Shown here: in pieces, positions 14,538 through 22,960 of the stretch
Position numbering within the stretch: the stretch's first letter is position 1
Layout: each line of letters begins with the position of its first letter
Assembly: GCA_037179385.1 (NCBI GenBank)
Contig: CM074189.1
Span: 25,853,648-25,917,647 of the forward strand
Origin: Holothuria scabra
Lineage: Eukaryota > Echinodermata > Holothuroidea > Aspidochirotida > Holothuriidae
Direction: 5' to 3'
Length of the DNA: 64,000 nucleotides
Position numbers and translations under genes: made by a program
The notes under the pieces: model-generated
What the model was told of the DNA's origin: nothing
Database searches by the model: none
The model's input: only the letters and a program-made list of their open reading frames with translations

Positions 14538-14737
14538 GTATATATATATTAAGATATATCATCACGATTTCATAATTCTGAAATTTAATTTCACATTACG
14601 TTCAGGTTACAACTGGCTCCAAAAGTACAATATCATCGAGTAGTATCAACTGCAAGGAGAGCGATTCATCAAATGACAGACGTCACCCTTATTTTGTCCT
14701 AAATCCTGACGAGGAAGATTACATAGAGGCCAAATGA
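2393..14737 (+). CDS. Ig-domain receptor tyrosine pseudokinase (gene A), 15 exons
   Basis: Hand-built model: exons 2393-2714, 2985-3296, 3747-4049, 4231-4551, 4821-4901, 6566-6605, 8250-8335, 8588-8767, 9410-9520, 10593-10792, 11874-11993, 12566-12677, 12856-12952, 13509-13611 and 14606-14737. All junctions are GT/AG, phases agree throughout, and the total is 2520 nt (839 aa plus stop). Order: signal peptide, four Ig-like domains (to about residue 419), one transmembrane helix (about 424-442), juxtamembrane part, kinase-like domain (about 514-790), tail. The APE motif, DVWSFG and the RPTF motif place it in the receptor tyrosine kinase fold, FGFR/VEGFR-like in layout. HRD reads H655-P-G657, the catalytic-loop Asn is K662 and DFG reads D675-F-W677, so phosphotransfer is unlikely. 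The ATP-site Lys (K545 in VICK) and two loop glycines (G522, G524) remain. Inferred role: cell-surface recognition receptor signalling through partners. The ligand is unknown, and 5' untranslated exons may be missing. Confidence 0.85.
2985..4551 (+). CDS. Gene A exons 2-4: Ig-like domains 2, 3 and 4
   Basis: Three phase 1-1 exons (2985-3296, 3747-4049, 4231-4551), each encoding one Ig-like fold with the Cys...Trp...Cys pattern. Exon 2 has LTCVAEG, SWSL and IECFSVG. Exon 3 has ISCIFEV, LKWIS and VSCISFG, plus extra cysteines that could form a second disulfide. Exon 4 has FQCVAFG, GWKIDD and ITCFIES. Several N-x-S/T sites suggest glycosylation. Symmetric phases allow exon skipping or loss without a frameshift, as seen for exon 3 in copy B. 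Confidence 0.82.
4821..8335 (+). CDS. Gene A exons 5-7: transmembrane helix and juxtamembrane segment
   Basis: Exon 5 (4821-4901) encodes DKWRI, then a run of about 19 hydrophobic residues ending in LWLKFK, a typical single-pass helix with a basic stop-transfer end. Exon 6 (6566-6605) is only 40 nt and changes phase from 1 to 2. It reads [13 protein letters not shown] and is preserved at 49871-49910 in copy B. Exon 7 (8250-8335) is acidic, starts EASEVQTSS and contains two tyrosines that could be phosphorylated. Without the 40-nt exon the reading frame cannot connect exon 5 to exon 7 in the frame needed downstream. Confidence 0.75.
4926..5170. repeat. (TA)n microsatellites in intron 5 of gene A
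   Basis: Long TA runs at about 4926-4993, 5054-5085 and 5093-5167, separated by fragments of a Penelope-like terminus and ACGGT interruptions. Confidence 0.95.
5165..5425 (-). mobile_element. Solo terminus of a Penelope-like element
   Basis: This segment is the reverse complement of the outer part of the right terminus of the element at 57834-58895. The shared run extends into the arm that reads TAACGTTAAATACGT near 58850. It is flanked by TA tracts and has no coding part. A related short piece lies at 4994-5035, and another at 43093-43156. Confidence 0.65.
5440..5600 (+). mobile_element. Diverged relative of the TA-nested MITE
   Basis: Contains AGGGGGAAA blocks, a CACACACTGTTTTAATGGGAATACG segment broadly like the MITE core and a GGGGAAA-type end. 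It is too diverged to define ends. Confidence 0.4.
5690..5897 (+). mobile_element. Penelope-like terminus with hammerhead-like core
   Basis: Ends directly at a TA tract and contains CTGATGA (5822-5828), a GGGT/ACCC hairpin and GAAA (5842-5845). It matches the position and layout of the cores in the two larger Penelope elements. No coding sequence is attached. Confidence 0.5.
5940..6186 (+). mobile_element. TA-nested MITE, 3'-truncated copy (M1)
   Basis: Begins CACTAATTCCGCACTTACGG after a TA tract and carries the family core (GTAACGTTTCTACACACTTT and GACACCTAGCTGTTAAC). It stops at GAAATAACGTTGTT, where a (TA)n tract of about 68 bp follows. The right terminal inverted repeat is missing. Confidence 0.75.
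6313..6545 (+). repeat. Degenerate ~28-bp minisatellite in intron 5 (copy A)
   Basis: Imperfect units of the type TTTGCCTATTTGAACTATGAG, followed by ATTTCTG. Roughly eight units are present here. The expanded counterpart in copy B is at 49437-49850. Confidence 0.65.
8588..10792 (+). CDS. Gene A exons 8-10: kinase-like N-lobe, hinge and helices D/E
   Basis: Exon 8 (8588-8767) has [12 protein letters not shown] as a weak glycine-rich loop, with the third glycine replaced by K527, and SVICKSVK as the VAIK strand. Exon 9 (9410-9520) encodes the helix C region and [13 protein letters not shown] could not confidently place the helix C glutamate. Exon 10 (10593-10792) encodes the hinge ([14 protein letters not shown]), VRDYLLKNY and GMEFLQTHK. 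The insert between helices D and E is short, unlike the long insert of PDGFR/VEGFR kinases. Confidence 0.8.
10977..11227. mobile_element. piggyBac-like MITE with TTAA target duplication
   Basis: A 251-bp GC-rich insertion bounded by TTAA at 10973-10976 and 11228-11231. Its ends are perfect inverted repeats (CCCTTTACCGTTG and its complement). Copy B has the empty site: CCCCTCTTTCAACAAG, with a single TTAA-like CAA. TTAA duplication and CCC-starting termini fit the piggyBac superfamily. No transposase is encoded. Confidence 0.85.
11232..11440 (-). mobile_element. Possible tRNA-derived SINE (copy A)
   Basis: On the minus strand the head reads TGGTCAAGTGG (A-box-like), followed after an anticodon-like stretch by GGTCTGAATTTCAATTC (B-box-like). 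About 140 bp of body follows. It is present in copy B, so it predates the duplication. The boxes are degenerate. Confidence 0.4.
11874..13611 (+). CDS. Gene A exons 11-14: degenerate catalytic loop and C-lobe
   Basis: Exon 11 (11874-11993) reads [12 protein letters not shown] where active receptor kinases have the CIHRDLAARNVL pattern, then KLYDFW in place of DFG. The catalytic Asp and the metal-binding Asn are therefore both gone. Exon 12 (12566-12677) has WLAPELIF and [14 protein letters not shown]. Exon 13 (12856-12952) reads GEVPYKSL onward. Exon 14 (13509-13611) has MLSCWSKN and the kept Arg of RPTF. The activation segment is short. The scaffold residues look selected while the catalytic ones are not, which is typical of pseudokinases. 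Confidence 0.85.
12056..12500 (+). repeat. ~53-bp minisatellite in intron 11 (copy A)
   Basis: About eight imperfect units. Each starts roughly with CATCAATTATTCA, continues ATATCAACATTAAATTTG and ends with a T-rich TTTTAAA run. Confidence 0.75.
14083..14396 (+). mobile_element. TA-nested MITE, old shared copy (M2, copy A)
   Basis: Starts GCCTAATTCGGCATTTAGGGG and runs through the family core to GCAGATATAACAATTTACATA, next to a TA tract. The orthologous copy is at 56886-57198 in B, so this insertion predates the duplication. Confidence 0.75.
14400..14550. repeat. (TA)n with AAGA-type interruptions in intron 14
   Basis: TA tract broken by regularly spaced AAGAATA interruptions, showing an embedded higher-order unit of about 27-29 bp. 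Confidence 0.9.
14606..14737 (+). CDS. Gene A exon 15: cytoplasmic tail with two tyrosines
   Basis: The last 43 residues are serine-rich and then contain [17 protein letters not shown], ending at TGA 14735-14737. Y825 (YFVL) and Y835 (acidic EEDYIEA context) are candidate phosphorylation and SH2-docking sites. Both are kept in copy B. An AATAAA lies at 14737-14742, overlapping the stop codon, but true 3' end processing may be further downstream. Confidence 0.8.
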   Translation, partial: VTTGSKSTISSSSINCKESDSSNDRRHPYFVLNPDEEDYIEAK

Positions 14738-17700
14738 ATAAAGTTAGCCCTATTGTAAAGTCTGCAGTTTTTCCATTTACCAACACCCTTGATGTACATG
14801 TACAAGTCAAACATTGGACAACTCTTCATTCCATACTGTAAATTTTCAAAGGCAAAAGTCGCAGAATGAAACCGAACGACTAGTCTTCCAATCAATTATC
14901 TTGGTGACTTCCTCTTTTAAGTTACTTATCTAGTATGTCATTGTTGAAAGTTTATTTGCCTTAGATTTTAGAAGTGCATGTTGAAATGAATGTTGTTGTT
15001 ATAGTGTACATATGGGAGGTCTAATTTTATTCTCACTCTCACAGTCAGCAAGTCGTAGAACCCCTGAAAGCTTTCGTCGTCAAAATTGTGTCCTGAAATA
15101 GATAAAGGGGCCTTCTTATTTCATTTTCATTTTATTTGACTTTTCACAATGTCTGTTACTCATTCATACAGTATAGGGAAGGAGGCCTGTACATATATCA
15201 AGATACTGGAAACAGAAGCTCTTGACCATCCAGAGGGCTTGTCGGGGTTGGCAAACTAAGGGAAATTGATAATAGTGAAGGCAAAAATTTTACGGGCATA
15301 GCAAGAAATCAAACCCAGCGCTCCCGTTGCTGTGGATGGGGTCCAGAAACGAAGCCCCCAAGCTCTGAGGTTTTAGCATATCTCTGGATAAAAATTAAAG
15401 TTTCTGGAGACAATACATTACTAATTATTTTTTGCGACAAACCCGACTCCTTACTGAGTACTTGGGGGGAGGGAGTGATGGAGGGGACACAATCTGGGGG
15501 GCAAAAGCTCCCTCTTGCCCCCGTAGCGCCGAAAATACGTACAGGACCATTTCAGTTGAGGACAGAAGATTTTTTTGCCCGGAAAACTTATTCTTGCCGA
15601 AAGATTATCTAAGCAGAGAATCAAGTGGAAGCTGAGCGTAGAGAAAATTTCGAAAGTTCGGACCCCTTAGAGGAACAGACTCATTGGCATTTCCCAGCTT
15701 TCTCAGTATAATCTACGTTTTTGCTGTTTTAGGTTTTCGTTGATATAAAATTTTCACTCTAAACTAAATTAGCAAACTGCAAAGGGACAAGAATGTTAAT
15801 AAAATTTTCTTTTGCTCGAAAAATGTAAGTCTCCGAAAGTCTGCCCCTGCCCGTACCTCTTCTTCTCGTTCGCCTATGCTTGTCGAGTAGGTTGCTTCCT
15901 TGAGAAAAATAAATCATAAAAACTGAGAAAGTAATTGAGAATAGGGTGATGTCAAGAGGAAAAATTGTCCACCTTCCTCTTTAAATACCTGTCCTATGTA
16001 ACAACCTTACATCCATTCTACCTCGCCCTGTCTCACATACCTTACCCTTTGGCCTACCCCCACCCTAACCTAGCCACACATCAAATTCGCCTTCTTTCTC
16101 ATCAATGAAAAAGATTCAAATGTATGATATTTATATCGCAATAACAGCTTGATTTCTTCTAAAGTTAATTAGTTTGGCTACGGATTATGAGTTTCTCTTT
16201 GGAGCTATTTAGTTTCATTTTGCTTACATAAAGGGACGACGCTAATAACTCTCAGTGTTGTTTGTACTATTTTGTGTCACTGTACTATTTCTAAATGTGC
16301 CTTGTGCACTATTGGTCGACATTTCTACTAAAATTATTTAGCACCCATCCAGCTACATGCTTGCTAAAATGATGTTTCTATCTTTTCTTACAACAAACAC
16401 TATCATTAAATTTGGCGGCCAATATAAAAACAAAATCACCAAATGATTCATCGAATTTTATCTCGGGAGTCATGATATATAGCTTCTATTAATTTAGTAT
16501 TTAAAACTAATCTATTGAAATATATCAATGAATTATTTACTTAGTGCTCCTTTGATATAATTCCTCTCAAATTTCAAATTTGAAGAGGCATTTTTGAAGA
16601 GGTACTTAAATGAATAATGTTAACTTTCACTCTTTCGTCTGGAATATTATTGTTGCTATCGGCAGTTTATATGAAATGCAGCTCAAGTATTGCAATGTTT
16701 AAAGCTACGTTATAAATATATCTGTTTAATGAAACTATGAATACTTAGTCAATTTCATATTTAATTTAAAATGATCCAAGAAAACCTTGGTTGTGTAGTG
16801 CGCTACATAACAAGTCTTACTCCTATTAACATTTATGAACCACAGATTTAAAAAGGAGCCATTTTCTACATTTGCAATTTAACCTTCAAAGGAACGTCGT
16901 GGGGTGGGGTTCAAATGCCCTAATTAATAGTGAAATTTCGGACTTTTGGGGTAAGGATGAATTAAAATATTTTGTCAGATAGGGAGTCACAGGACTCGTT
17001 ATCCACGACCAGGCATAACTCTTTTGCTCCAGATGAAACTACAACGTTGACATCTTACAAGCGTCATTTCACTGCTTCAGAACTATTCATGGTATACCCT
17101 TTTTTGTTAGACAAATGAAATTCGATAAGTTTGTTCTGGAGAGCTAAAGCAGCGTTGACTGGAAAAAGTTTCAAACGGCTCACATCTTTATTTTTTTTTT
17201 AATTTGAAAGCTACATAGGGTAAATTGTTTCGGACAATTAGCTAAATGATCTCCCAACCTATACTTTCTGGAAAACACTGGTATTGATTGAATGATCACA
17301 TAAATTTCCAAGGTAAAAAAAAATGTCTTATCTAAAATCCGATCAACTTTACGAGACTAAGAATAAACGTTGCCAAATATGGATATATCATCACGTTTAA
17401 ATATCGTCTGTTTTGCCAACATATTAAAAGGTTACATACCTCGCCAACTCTCCAATATCCTTCCCTGCCTTACTTATTTGTACTGACAGCCAATGGTGTC
17501 AACGTATTAGCAACTTCTGAAATTAAGTTTAATTTAAGTTAAATCCAAATTAAGTTAAGTTAAGTTAAATTAAGTTTAATTACTTTAAAATGTTTTTGTA
17601 CCTTTTTGCTACATTTAAACACAGTAAATCCATTGTTAGCATTTTCACCTTGAAAATTTGTCACATAATTGTACAGGAAACTCACTATCTCTCTGCCTAA

Positions 17701-19270
17701 GCAACATGTTTCCCGAATGTAAGAATCATCTCTCTATTTTTATATCTTGAATCTCTGAATCACTTTTCCTATTTTTTTTCTGCTATCATGTTGATAAGGT
17801 ACAACAGGCCACCCACCTTGGAAGTTAGTGACGACACTCCTGTGAAATTTTGCATTCAGTTTACGGTCACGCTCACTAGTGAAGAGCAGTCACATGTTAG
17901 GTAACGTAAACTTTCAAAAATGAAAGTATGTGCTCTTAAATTGAGGGGCATAAAGCATTTTCAATATTTGTATGCAAGATGTCTCATCTGAAACAAAAGT
18001 GTTTAATACTTTAGCCGAAAGTGAAATTAGCAAGTAAATTGAGCATCAAAATCGCTGTCTTTCTGGCGGCAGCAAGTGTTGTTCATACTTTATCAAACGT
18101 AAATAAAATTATAAATTCGACACAAATCAGAAATGAGTCCCTTTCCATTAAAATGGGATATAAATAAAGAACACTTTCCTACTTACGCATATCTGCAGCA
18201 CAGACAATGGCGTAGCCAGTCTTCACTAAGTTGAGATAAACCCTAAGCTAAAAATTGGGATTAGTTGTAACTCAGGTTGCGTACTGAGAACTCGAAAAAG
18301 GATACCAAAATTTATTATTTTCAGTTCAAAAGGTTTTCATAGGGACATCCTGGCGGCAATTTAGAACAGAGTTACTTTTTAAGAGAAAATTTCAAGACAG
18401 AATCCCAAGATCATTTAAGCGACTGCATTAATGAGATTTAGATAATGCCCATGTACTAAAATACATTGTGAATAGTCAATGAAAGTAACAGCAGAAAGAT
18501 ACTATTACAAGAAAAGTATAACACATTTAGCCCCCTTCATGAATGGAGAGTATTACAGGTTCACTTTGTGAATGCCTTTGTAATTTATTTGCGTATTTAG
18601 ATGTTTCACTGTCATTTTTCCTAAAGCTTCCGTTTTACATTCGCTGACATTAATGCGACAAAGGTTACCGTGATTCAAAACCAGCAGTTTTGCTTGCCAA
18701 TTGGCAGACCCCGTTTTTGCAAGCATGAGAACCCTTTCTTCGCAATGCAAATGTTTTTGAGTATGTTATCATTTCAGAAGTGCTTAGGGGAATTGTTATG
18801 ATAGGTAAGGTCTATAAATGCATTAATACGCAGGAGGAACTCTCATCTTTTGTGTAGAGGTTCAAGTGTTCATTATAATATCTACAGTGTTTGAAGTTGT
18901 ACGGAATCTAATAACTAGCGAACTGTAGTTTTAATAAGCTAAATAAATACTACATAACCTTCTGTTTACTTTGTTCCCGAATTCAGATTAACCAAGATGG
19001 CGGAAATAATAAAGCAGCCGTTCATACATTTCATACCATCAGTTTATGAACACAATTCGTGAATATTTACAGTATAACAAAAATATGTTTGATACAGTTC
19101 AAGTACTTTTCGTATCCGTTCATGTTTTATGAAGAAAATTATATATTAGTTGAACTTTGTATATGGACTACTTAAAGGTCAATTGAGATGACCAAATCAA
19201 AAGCCCACACAAAGAGGGCTATGATTATAGGGTTAACAGTGCAAGACATGTGACCGTTCAATTAGGTACA

Positions 19271-19384
19271 CCAGAGGCCCGTTCCACAAAGAGTTACTCA
19301 AGATCTTAAGTATGATTTACTGTTGGCTTAAGTATGGTGAATTAAACTTAAGATTGTGCGTAACTCTTTGTGGAACGGCCCCCA
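19271..19384. mobile_element. Palindromic MITE present only in copy A
   Basis: Inverted ends GGCCCGTTCCACAAAGAGTT and AACTCTTTGTGGAACGGCCC with a short spacer. Copy B reads straight across the site (TCCACCAGTAGCTGG). A short CAG-type target duplication is likely. Confidence 0.8.
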
Positions 19385-19789
19385 GTACCTTGTGGTTATG
19401 GGATATTTTTGCTCAAGACCAAATTGTTAGCTGACAGTTCACAACATTCGTACGGAGCACGGACTACTGTATCACCACCATCTACCTGTCTTCTCAAATT
19501 TCTGTCGACGCTGAACGAACATCGAGTATGTACCGTATAGTCTTATTGGCAAGCGCTCGCAGTTTATAAAATCTGAAGAACTGAAGTTACATGATGTACC
19601 AACGTCTTGACCAAGACTGATCACGGGTTAAGTTACTGAAATACAAGTAATTTAATTGAGACATTTACATCACTTGAAGGCATGTTTTATACATCAATTC
19701 TCAAATGTGTTGAAAATACTTTCAAAATTGGGCAAGTTCAACAACCAGAAGAAAATTTCCTTTGAGACCCTTTGTCCTTATTCCATTCA

Positions 19790-19995
19790 CTAAAGGGTTT
19801 CAATGGGTTCCAAATCGTTCGAAAGGGTTTTCAAAAGGGTTTGGTTTATGCAAAGGGTAATTTTATTATTCCCTTTGAGATTTGTCCAATTTCCATCAAC
19901 AACCAAGGGAAACCCTTTGAATGCAAAAGGTTTTTTCAAAAGGGTACCATCTGAAACCCTGTGGGTTCAAAGGGTATTACACCAAAGGGTTCCAA
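19790..19995. repeat. AAAGGGTT-rich degenerate repeat (copy A)
   Basis: About ten occurrences of CAAAGGGTTT-like words and their complement AAACCCTTTG. A YY1-like GCCGCCATATT follows at 20056-20066. Copy B equivalent: 63605-63812. Confidence 0.7.
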
Positions 19996-20190
19996 AAGGG
20001 GATTTCAGCAGCGTACGCGTACCTTTAGTGGATTTTGGCGGTCATTTGGTATTTTTGCCGCCATATTGGCTTCTGACCATTATTTCAGATGGGTGTACAG
20101 ATGATTCTCTGACCCCACTAATCCATCTTTGGACACCAATTACTATCATAGGACAAACACCGTCGGATATGTGTAATTTTAAATGAAAGC

Positions 20191-21931
20191 AAAATTCGTG
20201 TGAAAACATTTTGGACAATTTGGCGAGAACTTTGAATTCTTTAAACCATGTTGTATTAACCGGGAAATTTCGCGTCAGGATATGAAAGCTACGTTTAAAG
20301 AACATGACTTAAATTTCCTGAATCTTGTCGGGTTAAACCCAGCGGTATCGCACCTCGCGTGGACCTTTGTTGTATACCTCATCAGAATTTCAAATGTATC
20401 AGTATATCGTAGTTAGTTTCTCACGATACTTCAACAGGTTCGGACCAAATACTTGATGGAAACAAAAGAAGCCCAGCGAAACAGGTACACTGTAACAAAA
20501 ACGTGTTTCAGTTCAACACTTACTTTCCCCATTTTGGAAATACGTTCAAATGTCAGCATGATTACACTAAGTGTTTAGCAGTTAAACGTGTTTTTAAACT
20601 GAAATGTTTAGAAATAAGACATGAGTCTTTTGAATCTAAACATGTTGACAAAGTGGTGCAAAAATAAAGTGTTTAGAGAAGTGTTTAATTTCTAATTTCT
20701 TTTTTATAGCGTGTAATGCAAGCTTCAATACAATAGTAAATCGGCAACCCGGTTAAGAAGTAAAAATGAAACCAGTCTCCATATAATAGGTTACAGATTA
20801 AAAATGTCAACAAATAGTTTACTTTTGCTTATACGGAAGTGAAAGCAAAATTCGGCTTGAACCGTTCTCTCATTAACGCTGAGACGCGCGTCAGTGTTGA
20901 AGCCCGCATTAAAGGCCACGCGCGATGTAAGTTTACAATGAATAAATACAATGGCAAAGCTTTATGAAAAAAAAACAGAAAGAAAGTTCCAAGACTGCAT
21001 ATTTTTCTGCTTGGTAATGTGAAAGTGACTATCTTAAAAACTTATAAGGAGAGTACGTATCCCCTCCTCTTCTCCCGTTACTTCCACCTGCCTGTGTAGG
21101 AGATAGCTTTTTGATGCTCTATGACCCAAGTAACCCGCTTCTGCAGGTTAATAAAATTGAAATCCGTGAGAAAGCAAATGTTGGCTAAATTGTAGCCGTC
21201 AGGTTTACATAAAATTACTATTGGCTACTAATGTTTCCATAAAGCGTTAATTGATAGAACGGGGCATTTTGTAAGCCTACCAAGTCTTATACAGGTACAA
21301 AAAATTTGTTCCCAAAACCGTATTTATAAACCTCTAAGCCTCAAGCAAATAAATATTTCTATCAATTGCTCAAGGTAGAAGACTGATGAGATATCTGCCA
21401 AAACGGTCCGGTGTATAATGACCTGGTAGTAAAGCCCGGTTTCACATTGCCAATATTACGTCTACAACACGCACCTAATGTTAGAAGACATACCATTAAA
21501 AAACGACCAGTGTGCCGGAACTCTGCAGATATGTCCATAACTGGAAAATCCTTCATTTTGTCCTTGGTTTTTCACCAATAATTACTTTTAACATTTTATG
21601 TTTGAAATGAACTGCTTACCAGGGATTGGTTTGTTTCGATGGGTACCGAAAAGTGTGATGGTTCAAAGAATGCTAAGGTCGCTTCATCCATCCCATTTTG
21701 GGGTAAAGCGAGTGAGTGTGTGATCGAGTGTTCGAGTGGGCGAGTGTTCGGAAGAAAAAAATTGTTTCCAAAACTGTATTTATAAACCTCTAAGCCTCAA
21801 GCAAATAAATATTTCTATCAATTTTGGGGTAAAGTGAGTGAGTGTGTGAGTGAGTTAGTGAGCGAGTGGGCGAGTGAGTGAGTTAGATGGAGTTTTGCGG
21901 CCTCGTTTCCAGCCTCGCTTTCCAAGACCTC
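20191..21931. other. No gene seen; short dispersed repeats
   Basis: AT-rich single-copy-looking sequence. A ~54-bp segment (CCTCTAAGCCTCAAGCAAAT core) occurs at 21312-21365 and again at 21768-21822. Between and after these lie GAGTG-type simple repeats (21700-21740 and 21828-21885). Confidence 0.5.
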
Positions 21932-22205
21932 TAGTGTAATACATGGTTTCAGCAAAGCCATCCTTTACTAATTTAAATCTTTGAAAAGTGTGGCAGTAGT
22001 ACTTCATCGTTTGAAACTATTTTTGAATAAGTTTGAACATTTTAATCGAAAGTGCAAGTTGTAAAGTAAACTGTTTTCGTACTTTTAAAATCTGTTATCG
22101 TCATCATTCTAGACTACGCCATCTGGCGAGGTACCTCATATCGAGTCTTTTCATTTGCTTTGTAGGAAACTTTAAAAGAAAATAAAAGGCGAATAGGCAA
22201 ATATC

Positions 22206-22236
<31 letters not shown>

Positions 22237-22960
22237 GCTTTATATGAAAGAGAATTTCCTTTGTTTTACAGTCCTCTTAAATAAAATTATAAATAAAACA
22301 GCTGTTTTGAACATATTGCAAGAGTGCACAACCGCTGGCCCTCGGGTGGGTCACAAACTTGTTTTTCGACTGCCTTCGACACTATGAGAACTGTAGTGTA
22401 TATCGTATAATACAGTACCGACTATTGCTGTGCTAGCGACTGAGCACTCTCACAGCCACGTGACTACTAAATATGCGGGTTCAAACATAATGCCTTCGCA
22501 CGCTAAGTTTCCCAAACAGGGTATAGTGTAATACCTATTGTCAAACAAACCCTATTGTTTCCACTAACCACTTTATAAATTAGTAAGTTCGTGAGCTCCT
22601 GCTTGCAATACGTTCAAAACAGCTGTTTTATTTAAAAATTTATTTAAGGGGACTTTAAAACAAAAGAAATTCTCTTTCATATAAAGCTAAAAATAATACA
22701 GATATTTGCCTTTTCGCCATTTGCTTTCCTTTAAAGTCTAATTCAAAGCAAATGAACAGGCTCAATATGAGGTACCTCGCCAGATGGGGTAGTCAGGAAG
22801 ATGACGATAACGGATTTTAAAAGGACGAAAACAGTTTACTTTACAACTTGCACTTTCGATTAAAATGTTCAAACTTATTCACAAATAGTTTCATAGTTTC
22901 ATAGTTTTTATAGAATTAAATAACTACAGGGTGGCTTTGCTGAAACCATGTATTACACTA
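21932..22960. mobile_element. Fold-back element with ~370-390-bp inverted arms
   Basis: The left arm (21932 to about 22325) and right arm (about 22605-22960) are inverted copies. They begin TAGTGTAATACATGGTTTCA and end with its complement. Other paired blocks include the GGCGAGGTACCTCATAT region and AACAGCTGTTTT. The left arm carries a T run of about 34 bases. The spacer is about 280 bp with no coding frame. Confidence 0.85.

Larger units (their letters stand above)
1003..20190 (+). repeat. Segmental duplication, copy A
   Basis: This stretch aligns collinearly with 43157 to the window end. Anchors include the 5' flank near 1010 against 43160, every exon of gene A except exon 3, the 3' flank at 16493 against 60590, and the block at 20101-20180 against 63910-63985. 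Large differences are insertions and deletions of mobile elements. The left edge lies near 1003, because upstream sequence does not match the TA tract and Penelope terminus that precede copy B. The right edge is not resolved, since copy B still matches when the window ends. By eye, 5' flank and exon 1 are roughly 75-80% identical at DNA level, and the 3' half about 90% or more. Confidence 0.9.
14738..20190. other. 3' flank of gene A, no gene seen
   Basis: Duplicated non-coding flank. No open frame is kept between A and B. It holds a segment related to the hAT-like family at about 15330-15900 that is absent from copy B, AAGTT-type simple repeats at 17518-17585, a YY1-like ATGGCGG motif near 18991-19003, a MITE at 19271-19384 and an AAAGGGTT-rich repeat at 19790-19995. 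Confidence 0.5.
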
